Positions 1 through 6,292 of a stretch of DNA of 7,456 bases are shown piece by piece; position 1 is the first letter of the stretch, and every line of letters starts with the position of its first letter. A model generated the notes under the pieces. That model ran no database searches. It had not been told where the DNA came from and worked only from the letters and a program-made list of their open reading frames with translations. The position numbers were made by a program, and so were the translations under genes. The stretch is from an uncultured Collinsella sp. GTDB lineage: Bacteria > Actinomycetota > Coriobacteriia > Coriobacteriales > Coriobacteriaceae. Where the stretch lies: positions 1 to 7,456 of the forward strand of contig UQZH01000067.1 in NCBI GenBank assembly GCA_900545445.1, given 5' to 3'.

Positions 1-432
1 GACGAACGCCGACGTTTGGTGCGAGAGGCACAGGCGATTGACGGCATCTTTGTGGGCGAACACGGCGGCAAGCCGCGTGGTGGCTATGCCGCGCTCTTTG
101 CGCACTCCAACGCCTCGCGCAAGCTGCCCGAGCGCACCAATTCGTTTAAGAAGATCATGGGCTATTTCGATGAGCTCTGGGCGCAGACTGTCGATCCCAA
201 ACGACCGGTCAAGCGCATCAACCTGGGATTTGGCAATCTGGTGCCCGAGGAATTTGCCACTATCGACCTGTTCAGCGATGTTAAGGCCGATGAGCGCGAG
301 CGCGACCTGGCGCGCGCCGTCCTGGCCGTGAAGGGCAAGTACGGCAAGAACGCGCTCGTCAAGGGATTAAGCTTCACCGCCGGCGCCACCGCACGCGAAC
401 GCAACGATCAGGTAGGAGGACATCGTGCCTAA
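1..432 (+). CDS. Y-family DNA polymerase (UmuC/DinB/UvrX-like), 3' end only
   Basis: This is the C-terminal part of a translesion DNA polymerase. Its frame is open from base 1, so the catalytic palm and fingers lie outside the window. About 143 residues are visible, covering the little-finger domain and the tail. The stretch KRINLGFGNLVPEE, then a segment around IDLFSD, then a basic helix (KGKYGKNALVKG), and the terminus ATARERNDQVGGHRA match the end of UvrX/YqjW-type polymerases, which finish in ERN..IGGHKA-like sequences. Family members copy damaged DNA with low fidelity, usually under SOS control; the promoter that would show this is not in the window. The stop at 430-432 overlaps the next gene by 8 bases, so the two are translationally coupled. 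An internal GTG at 16 is not a real start, because homology-like sequence continues upstream of it. The family call is firm; the subfamily is less so. Confidence 0.85.
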   Translation, partial: DERRRLVREAQAIDGIFVGEHGGKPRGGYAALFAHSNASRKLPERTNSFKKIMGYFDELWAQTVDPKRPVKRINLGFGNLVPEEFATIDLFSDVKADERERDLARAVLAVKGKYGKNALVKGLSFTAGATARERNDQVGGHRA

Positions 433-850
433 GTCCCAACAACAGCCGATGCGGCCACCGACGCCTTTTGAACGCCTAGCGGACCCCGAGGGAAGACGTC
501 GATCCGCCGACCCCAAGCTCACCGCCAACGGCGCCGTCCGCGCCGGCCGTGCCGCACAGTTTATGCCCTTTGCCGCCCTCACGGGATACTACGAGCTCGT
601 GCGCAAACAAGAGATCACTGTTGAGCCCAAATGCGAACTCACGGAAGAAAAAGCCCTCGAGCTTTCGAAAAAGCTCGAGGGCCTCAAACGCGGCGACCTG
701 GTGCGCGTCACCTATTACGATATGTACGGCTATCGTAGCCGCACGGGCATTCTCGACGAAGTGTTACCCGCATTCAAGCTGCTCAAACTCAGGGATATCG
801 CCATCGACTTCGACGATATCAAAAACATCGAGCTGCGCGGACGCGCCTAG
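425..850 (+). CDS. YolD-like protein, partner of the Y-family polymerase
   Basis: This is a 141-residue soluble protein with a YolD-type C-terminal domain. The start is a GTG at 425, eight bases before the polymerase stop, behind a strong Shine-Dalgarno (AGGAGG-like at about 412-420). The first 35 residues are Pro/Arg-rich and probably disordered. The signature RAAQFMPFAALTGYYELV follows, then a charged helix at residues 70-90 and a small beta domain (GDLVRVTYYDMYGYRSRTG). YolD genes sit beside UvrX-type polymerases in many Gram-positive bacteria and plasmids; their exact role is poorly defined, with accessory or regulatory roles in SOS mutagenesis proposed. The gene contains a perfect 13-bp inverted repeat (653-682). 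Its stop codon interlocks with that of the convergent surface-protein gene, leaving no room for an intergenic terminator. Confidence 0.85.
   Translation: MPKSQQQPMRPPTPFERLADPEGRRRSADPKLTANGAVRAGRAAQFMPFAALTGYYELVRKQEITVEPKCELTEEKALELSKKLEGLKRGDLVRVTYYDMYGYRSRTGILDEVLPAFKLLKLRDIAIDFDDIKNIELRGRA
653..682 (+). repeat. Perfect 13-bp inverted repeat inside the yolD-like gene
   Basis: Bases 653-665 (GCCCTCGAGCTTT) pair perfectly with 670-682 around a four-base CGAA loop. The hairpin lies inside coding sequence, where it encodes part of a charged helix (residues about 77-86). No T-run follows, so it is not a standard intrinsic terminator. In the transcript it should be very stable. It may slow translation or affect mRNA decay, or it may simply result from codon choice; I cannot tell which. 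Confidence 0.75.
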
Positions 851-960
851 CGACAAGAACGCTTGCGCAAGACGAGGGCAATGCCAAGCACCGCGGCAGC
901 TGCAACCAGCAATCCCAAGACCAGCGTGAGGGTCGAGTCGCCAGCGTGAGGCAGCGAGCC
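847..960 (-). other. C-terminal cell-wall sorting signal (LPHAG + hydrophobic helix + basic tail)
   Basis: The last residues of the surface protein are GSLPHAGDS, about 22 hydrophobic residues (TLVLGLLVAAAAVLGIALVL) and RKRSCR. This tripartite pattern is what class A/E-type sortases recognise: cleavage within LPxTG/LPxAG, then joining to the cell wall. The codons for LPHAG lie at 940-954. No sortase gene is in this window. Confidence 0.85.
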
Positions 961-3410
961 GTCCTTCGGAGTCTTCTTAGTGGCCGTCGTGACGGTGGTC
1001 GTGGTGCTGCTCGACTGGTCGTTGCCGCCCGTCTGGCTGCCACCAGGCTGATCGCCGCCACCCGGCTGCGAAGGATTGGTGGGTTTCGTCGGATCCGGAG
1101 TACCAGGATCAATCGGATTCTCCGAATTCTCCTTGCGCTGGATCCAAACCTGGCAGCCATAGAACGGGTTGGCGGTACCAAGGCACAGACCCTGGTTGGT
1201 CACCGCAAAGGTGCGCAGACCATGGTTATACGGATCGTTAAAGCCATTGGTCGTCAGCGTCGTAAAGTTCACGCCGTCCTCGGTCACATACATATCAAAG
1301 CCGCGCTCGGCATCGCGCAGGTAGTACATGCACGTAAGCACGCTCTGCAGCTTCTTGAGGTTCTCCTCGCTCAGCAGCTTATCGAGCGCATCCTGAATAT
1401 CGCCCGGCAGCTCGGTGCCATAGGCATCCTCGTACTGCTGCTTCAGGCTCTCATAGCTATCGAGCATGTCCTGATACTGGTCGGCAAAGGACTTGAAGTA
1501 CGCGATCTCGCCATCGATCTTCTGGACATAAGCGGCGTCGTCCTCAAAGTCCTGGGACATCGTCGAGGCCTGATCGCAAAGATCGCCCGTGGCATCCTCC
1601 AGCGCATCGCTTAGATCGCCAAAGCCCTTAGCAACCTCGGTCTTCTCGTCATCGACATCGACGGCCTCGTTTGAATCATCAACCTCGGCAGCTTCGTTCG
1701 AATCATCGACCTCGACGGCCTCGTTTGAATCATCGTCCGCAAGCGTGTTCACGGGAACGATGGGGTCGTCAGGCGATTTCTTGTCGAGCAGGTGATCGAG
1801 CAGGTCCCTAAGGCGCTGAACCTGAGAGTCCCACTCCTCGGGCGTCATATCGATAATGTCGCCATTGGAGAACTGGCCGATCGGCTCAAGCAGGCTCGCG
1901 GTATCAAAGGTACCGATATACAGCTTGCCGTCGAACTTCTGCATGCGCCAAATGTACTGGTTCTCGTTTCGGCCAAAGCCCGAAGTCAGGCCGGAAATGC
2001 CGCCCTCGGGGAACATGTCGGTGCGATCGCCAACGACGAGCTCCATGTTCTCGTCCTTGTCCATGCGATAGATGTTAACCGACTGCTCAAGATTGGCATT
2101 CACAAACGAGCAGTCAACGCCGCCCATGCTGCTCTTGCCGCCCTCTTCGGTGTTGGATTTGTTGAACAGGATGCGCTCGAGGGCAATCTCCTCGTCGTTG
2201 TATTCACCGATATAGAGGTAGTCGTTGTAGACGATGAGGTTGGCAGCGCCAGAACGGGTACGGGCAGGATCGATGCCAAAGCAGTACTTTGCACGGCACT
2301 TTGGATCGGTCGCATCCTTATCGCCAACAATGGGAGTCCACGAATAGCTGCCGTCGGCGTTCTTGTCGCCACGAACCATGGCAAACGACTGCATGGAATT
2401 ATCATCGGGAGCGTTCTCGGGCGTACCGGTGCAGATGGTCGCATAGAGATGGCCATTGTACGAAACCATATCCCAAATGGCGCCACCGTAGATGCTGTCC
2501 TGATAGCGAATCGCCGGATAGCCAAACAGCGTCTTCGAGTTAGCAATCTCGGTGAAGCTAGCCTGGCCCTTCGAAGGGTCAGATGACGTCAGGATTGTCG
2601 CCACAAACTCATTGCCCGCTTTACCCACATTGCTGATGACGAGCTGGCCATCATGGACGCACATGCCGCGGATACCGGTTGAGATGCCCTGCTTGTAGGC
2701 ATCGCGGTAATCGTCCACGCTCGAAAGGCCCTGATAGACAACTTTCCACTCATCCGTCTTAGGATCGATCTCGTATACAGAAGGCAGACCGCTTTTGCCG
2801 CCATTGGTCCTGACGCTGCCGCAGAAATAGAGCTTACCCTTATAGCTCACGGCATTGCGGAACAAAGGACCGACGCCGTTGAGCGATTCAGAGAGCAGCA
2901 GCTTGGTCTCACCGGTCTTGGTATTGATCTTAACCAAGATGCCGCCGCTGTCCTTGTCGGCCGTGCCGTCCTCCTTCTGCTGTCCATAGAAGAACGTGCC
3001 GTTAAACATGGCCTCCAGCGTCAGGCGCATGGTCTCGGCATCAAAGGAATCGCCCAGCGTGCTGTCCATGAGCGTAAGCGTGTTGCCCATCGCCGCATAG
3101 CAGGTGCCCACATAAAGCCAGTCACCATAGCTCGCAGCCGCCCAAGTGTAGCTCTGGCCGCGATCGCCTTCGTTGTTGGCCGTATATTACCATCGGCACC
3201 CGGAACGGCAACGGCACCGTTACCCTGGTAGTCGACGATGCCATCCGGCTGCGACGTTCCTACCGTAGGATGCGAGAGCTTCTCAAAGGAATACCCATTT
3301 CCCGCATTGTAGGTAACGGCACCCGAAGCGTCTTCGGCGTGCGCCGGCAGCGGCGATACCAAGATAGCGACAAGCGCTGCCACCAAGCCAAGTGTTCTCA
3401 CTCGTCTCAT
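847..3410 (-). CDS. LPXTG-like cell-wall-anchored propeller-type surface protein (frame broken by 1 base)
   Basis: The product is a secreted protein of about 854 residues if one frame is restored. The start is ATG 3410-3408, chosen for a GGGGAGG Shine-Dalgarno about 10 bases upstream and a signal peptide beginning MRRVRTLGLVAALVAILVSP and ending in AHA-ED. An ectodomain of about 430 residues follows with recurring strands of the type DGKLYIGTFD, YNDYLYIGEYND and YKGKLYFCGS, suggesting beta-propeller blades. Next come an acidic 9-residue repeat (1651-1731), a helical segment of about 130 residues, and a last blade-like piece (GLRTFAVTNQGLCLGTANP). The C-terminus is a Pro/Gly/Ser/Thr-rich stalk, LPHAG (940-954), a hydrophobic helix and RKRSCR: a sortase sorting signal with Ala at the usual Thr position. 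Near 3186 the signal-peptide frame and the main frame are offset by one base. If the break is real, only an internal start such as ATG 3111 could give the main part, which would then lack an export signal. Ligand and function are unknown. Confidence 0.8.
1651..1731 (-). repeat. Three tandem 27-bp units coding an acidic 9-residue repeat
   Basis: There are three in-frame units of 27 bases at 1651-1677, 1678-1704 and 1705-1731, encoding variants of DDSNEAVEV. Units one and three differ at one base; the middle unit differs from the third at five. The repeats sit between the propeller-like region and the helical segment of the surface protein. They form an acidic, probably extended linker whose copy number could vary between strains by slippage or recombination. 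Confidence 0.85.
3183..3190 (-). other. Apparent single-base deletion (frameshift point) in the surface-protein gene
   Basis: Reading the minus strand, the signal-peptide frame runs through ...VAVPGADGN and then becomes Arg/Ala-rich nonsense. The frame used by the rest of the protein gives a sensible TANNEGDRGQSYTWAAASYG, starting right after an in-frame TAA at 3189-3187. Adding one base (for example an A, giving GGT AAT ATA ACG GCC) joins the two into GADGNITANNEGDRG. No X XXY YYZ slippery heptamer is present, which argues against programmed -1 frameshifting. Confidence 0.8.
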
Positions 3411-3682
3411 AAAGCTATAGCCTCCCCTGACCTTAAGCCCAGTTTTAGCATTTCTCATCTCTGTCCACGTTTAATTGCGATCTGGGCGCAGCAATAATCA
3501 GCGTATAAATATACACCTGTAATTTTTTGGACGGGTTAATAGATGCTCGATTGGTGGCGAATTCCGCGCAAACCGTCACCAAACTCCACTTTCGCCGCAT
3601 CTAAAGATTATTTTTGCGCAAATTTTTGGATACCGATAGTCACAATGGGCAGGAGGCTGGTACCCACCGGAGAGGGCAACGC
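3411..3682. other. 272-base intergenic region upstream of the surface-protein gene
   Basis: No gene is visible here. The region is AT-richer than its surroundings and should hold the surface-protein promoter (minus strand) and the end of the HMA transcript. It contains short dyads: GTATA-AA-TATAC at 3503-3514, TTGGTG/CACCAA at 3551-3556 and 3577-3582, and the palindrome TTTGCGCAAA at 3613-3622. I could not place a convincing -35/-10 pair or an intrinsic terminator. The dyads are candidate regulator sites only. Confidence 0.45.
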
Positions 3683-4066
3683 CTACATTTTCATAACGTA
3701 ATAGCCCGCGCCCCTCACCGCCGTCTCGAGTGCGTCGCGATCAACCGGGCGCTTCGAGCGTACGCGTGCCGTGTGGTCCGCATACGTCACCGTAGCCCAC
3801 ACGCCATCAAGCGTATTGAGGGCATTGGCTACGTTCTGAGCGCAGCCGTCACAGCTCATGCCGCCGATGAGCAGCTCGTCGCTATAGGGATAGTGCGATG
3901 CATCGGTATCCACCACAACAACCTTTTTGGCCCTCTTGCCGCTCGCGCCATCGCTGCAACAACTCTTCCCGTGTGTCGAAGCGGCAATGCGACGCAGTCC
4001 AAAAAACATGCCGACGGCAATGACAGCCAGCACGATGAGATTCGCAGGGTTGAGCAAGTCACTCAT
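3683..4066 (-). CDS. Membrane-tethered heavy-metal-associated (HMA/CopZ-like) protein
   Basis: This is a 127-residue protein. The start is ATG 4066-4064, with AAAGGGGA about 6 bases upstream; a TTG fifteen bases further out is less likely because it falls ahead of that site. Residues 8-24 form one hydrophobic helix (NLIVLAVIAVGMFFGL), followed by RR and KRAKK, which predicts a cytoplasmic C-terminal part. A CC pair lies at residues 36-37. Residues 65-127 form an HMA fold with the metal-binding motif GMSCDGC (Cys72 and Cys75), a motif that in CopZ/Atx1 relatives binds Cu(I) and hands it to a P-type ATPase. The N-terminal third resembles the short Cys-containing membrane proteins found near feoB, so this may be a fusion of that module with a copper chaperone (inference). 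A CsoR-like inverted repeat lies 29-47 bases upstream. No copper ATPase is in the window. Confidence 0.85.
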   Translation of the reverse strand: MSDLLNPANLIVLAVIAVGMFFGLRRIAASTHGKSCCSDGASGKRAKKVVVVDTDASHYPYSDELLIGGMSCDGCAQNVANALNTLDGVWATVTYADHTARVRSKRPVDRDALETAVRGAGYYVMKM

Positions 4067-4094
4067 GCGTTCCCCTTTCAAGTAGCACTATCTA

Positions 4095-4113
4095 GATACC
4101 CCCATGGGGTGTC
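4095..4113 (-). promoter_or_regulatory. CsoR-like copper operator upstream of the HMA gene
   Basis: The site is gatacccccatggggtgtc: arms of 8 bases (4095-4102 and 4106-4113) pair at 7 of 8 positions around a CAT spacer. CsoR-family copper sensors bind GC-rich interrupted dyads of the form ATACCCC...GGGGTAT, and this fits well. It sits 29-47 bases before the HMA start codon, where a repressor would block transcription. Its position and the metal-binding product agree, but no CsoR gene is visible here. Confidence 0.55.
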
Positions 4114-4174
4114 TCCATCTTAACCCAAAATCATGTCCGTTCGGTCAATTAGTTTCCCTATTCAAACTTTTTAG

Positions 4175-4202
4175 TTGACCAAGGCTTACTTTCGTGTATA
4201 AG
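4175..4202 (+). promoter_or_regulatory. Sigma-70-type promoter for the DUF3793-flavodoxin unit
   Basis: TTGACC (4175-4180) and TATAAG (4197-4202) are separated by 16 bases, and AT-rich sequence lies upstream of the -35. Each hexamer differs from consensus at one position. Transcription should start around 4208-4212, giving a leader of about 30 bases before the GTG at 4241. Confidence 0.6.
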
Positions 4203-4221
4203 TTTTCCTAGGCTAACAGTT
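4203..4221 (+). promoter_or_regulatory. Candidate DtxR/IdeR-like iron operator overlapping the transcription start
   Basis: The 19-base stretch ttttcctaggctaacagtt contains TAGGCTAAC (4209-4217), an exact match to the centre of the DtxR/IdeR consensus TTAGGTTAGSCTAACCTAA. The outer positions match only partly. A related AAGGCTTAC lies at 4181-4189 within the promoter spacer. The location directly after the -10 is right for iron-dependent repression of a flavodoxin unit. This is an inference from an incomplete match. Confidence 0.35.
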
Positions 4222-4240
4222 TAGATCCGTAAGGAGCGTC

Positions 4241-4944
4241 GTGACTCGAACCATAGACATCCCAACGTTTCAGGCGGCAGTCGTGCGCAACTGCTCCCCC
4301 ACGCTCGCGGGCATCAAACCGGCATCGCTCTTTACCTATCCAGGAGTTTATGCCATCAAGACGGTTCAAGCGTAACTGCGGCGATCGAGGATCGCCGAGC
4401 ACGCCTGCTCAACGTTATCGCCCGGTGCAATCACGAGCTTAATCCGTTCGGTATCCATCTGAGCGTTTTGGTCTGGCGCCCCTGCGGGGCGCTCGTATAT
4501 GCATATCGGCCCAATAGCCTCGCCACTTACCTTGCTGACCCGCGCGCCAAAACGGCACTCGCCAAGAAGGGCTACGACACCGGCAACCTCTCGGCATGTC
4601 TTGTGCACCTGGCATCACGCATCACGCTCGCGAGCAATAACGCCGCGGAATGCGCCTGCGGCCAGACTCGATGCGCACTGGATCAGCAAGTCTGCTGCAA
4701 CAACGACTGCGCCTGCGAATTTCCACACGAGATTGGCTACTTCCTGGGGTACCCCTGCGACGACGTATACGAGTTCATCGCCCAGCGTGGCGAGAACTAC
4801 AAGATCTTTGGAGCCTGGAAGGTCTATACGAATGTCGAGCAGGCACTTGCGACGTTTGATGCGTACCGTGCCTGCACCCAACACCTCACCTTTATCTATC
4901 AGCAGGGCTGCAGCTTGGCGCACCTTGCCCAGGCGACCCGATAG
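4241..4944 (+). CDS. DUF3793 family protein, Cys-rich (frame broken by 1 base)
   Basis: The start is GTG 4241 with AAGGAG at 4231-4236. The N-terminus reads VRNCSPTLAGIKPASLFTY, the typical opening of DUF3793 proteins. That frame stops at TAA 4373-4375. The rest of the family sequence (NVIARCNHELNPFGIHLSVL, ALVYAYRP, FPHEIGYFLGYPCDDVYEFI, NYKIFGAWKVY) lies in another frame from about 4360 to the stop at 4944. Adding one base at 4358-4360 gives a continuous protein of about 234 residues reading ...YAIKDGSSVTAAIED. A cluster of seven Cys in 22 residues (C-A-C, C, CC, C-A-C; codons 4651-4716) precedes FPHEIG. The biochemical role of DUF3793 is unknown; members often neighbour flavodoxins, as here (46 bases apart). 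If the break is real, an internal start at 4468 would give only the C-terminal 158 residues. The family call is firm; function is not assignable. Confidence 0.8.
4357..4361 (+). other. Apparent single-base deletion (frameshift point) in the DUF3793 gene
   Basis: The upstream frame reads GCC ATC AAG ACG GTT CAA GCG TAA. The downstream family frame reads GAC GGT TCA AGC GTA ACT GCG, beginning at 4360. One extra G (AAG GAC) would join them, consistent with loss from a GG pair. No slippery heptamer precedes it. A perfect 7-bp hairpin (4380-4386 with 4390-4396, loop GAG) lies about 20 bases downstream, further than the usual 5-9 base spacing of programmed sites. Confidence 0.8.
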
Positions 4945-4990
4945 AACGTACAAACCGCGGCCGCACGCCGCACAACCGAAAGGACTCAAC

Positions 4991-5410
4991 ATGAGCAAGA
5001 TCGCCGTCGTCTATTGGAGCGGCACGGGCAACACCGAGGCCATGGCAAACCTCGTTGCCGAGGGCACCACGTCCGCGGGCGCCGAGGCCGAAGTCATCCC
5101 CTGCGCCGACTTCTCTGCCGGCAGGGCCGCCGACTATGATGCCTTCGCCTTCGGTTGCCCCGCCATGGGCTCCGAGGAGCTTGAATACGATGAGTTCCAA
5201 CCGATGTGGGACGAAGTCAAGGAGACCCTCGGCGACAAGAAGGTCGTCCTCTTTGGCTCTTATTCGTGGGCCGAAGGCGAATGGATGGACAATTGGAAGG
5301 CGGACGCCGATGAGGCAGGCGTCAACGTGGTCGACTCCGTCATCTGTTACGACGCCCCCGACGATGAGGGCGAGGCGGCCTGCCGCGCCCTTGGAGCCGA
5401 GCTCGCCTAG
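4991..5410 (+). CDS. Short-chain flavodoxin
   Basis: This is a 139-residue FMN-binding electron carrier. The start is ATG 4991 behind AAAGGA (4978-4983); the same frame is open far upstream, but that part reads as Arg/Ala-rich noise antiparallel to real coding sequence. The phosphate-binding loop SGTGNT lies at residues 10-15 after strand KIAVVYW. The isoalloxazine-contacting loops are CPAMGSEELEYDEF (56-69) and GSYSWAEGEWMDNW (89-102). Length and the absence of the long-chain insertion fit the short-chain (Clostridium/Desulfovibrio) type. Flavodoxins replace ferredoxin under iron limitation in many bacteria, which agrees with the candidate iron operator ahead of the unit. It is cotranscribed with the DUF3793 gene and followed by a bidirectional terminator. 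The redox partner is unknown. Confidence 0.93.
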   Translation: MSKIAVVYWSGTGNTEAMANLVAEGTTSAGAEAEVIPCADFSAGRAADYDAFAFGCPAMGSEELEYDEFQPMWDEVKETLGDKKVVLFGSYSWAEGEWMDNWKADADEAGVNVVDSVICYDAPDDEGEAACRALGAELA

Positions 5411-5467
5411 CGGCAATGAGCTCCGCCCGTAACGCGCTCTGCGCCAAAACACATTCGTGTCCCAACA

Positions 5468-5502
5468 AAAACGGGAGCCGGATCACATCCAGCTCCCGTT
5501 TT
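5468..5502. terminator. Bidirectional intrinsic terminator between flavodoxin and the ABC ATPase gene
   Basis: AAAACGGGAGC (5468-5478) pairs perfectly with GCTCCCGTTTT (5492-5502), an 11-bp stem. The interior (5480-5490) can add four more pairs after one mismatch. There are T-runs on the 3' side of both strands. It ends the plus-strand flavodoxin unit and the minus-strand ABC transporter unit, which converge here. Confidence 0.9.
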
Positions 5503-5527
5503 CTGCTATGTCAGTCATATAAAGCAG

Positions 5528-6280
<753 letters not shown>

Positions 6281-6292
6281 GATAGAACCTCC

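Noticed and set aside
921..951. 11-base direct repeat (CCAGCGTGAGG at 921-931 and 941-951)
   Set aside because: Two copies only, within a GC-rich coding stretch and in different codon registers of the sorting signal; chance is sufficient.
946..2586. Long plus-strand open frames opposite the surface-protein gene
   Set aside because: They are antisense frames of a clearly coding minus-strand gene. Their translations are low-complexity Arg/Ala/Ile-rich with no domain or ribosome binding site.
3655..3685. T-box or terminator-like sequence around GGTACCCACCGG after the HMA gene
   Set aside because: It lacks a stem with a T-run on the minus strand and lacks the rest of a T-box leader; it also lies after, not before, the gene on its strand.
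4351..4400. Programmed -1 ribosomal frameshift in the DUF3793 gene, with a hairpin at 4380-4396 as stimulator
   Set aside because: There is no slippery X XXY YYZ heptamer at the junction, and the hairpin lies about 20 bases from it. DUF3793 genes have no known recoding. A simple one-base loss explains the data.
4476..4492. Perfect 7-bp GC hairpin (GCGCCCC-TGC-GGGGCGC) as a terminator or regulatory element
   Set aside because: It lies inside conserved DUF3793 coding sequence, has no T-run after it, and encodes the ordinary family segment RPCGALV.
4499..4990. N-terminal extension of the flavodoxin frame back to 4499
   Set aside because: The extension overlaps the DUF3793 gene in another frame and reads as Arg/Ser/Pro-rich noise. 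The ATG at 4991 has a Shine-Dalgarno and begins exactly at the flavodoxin's first beta strand.
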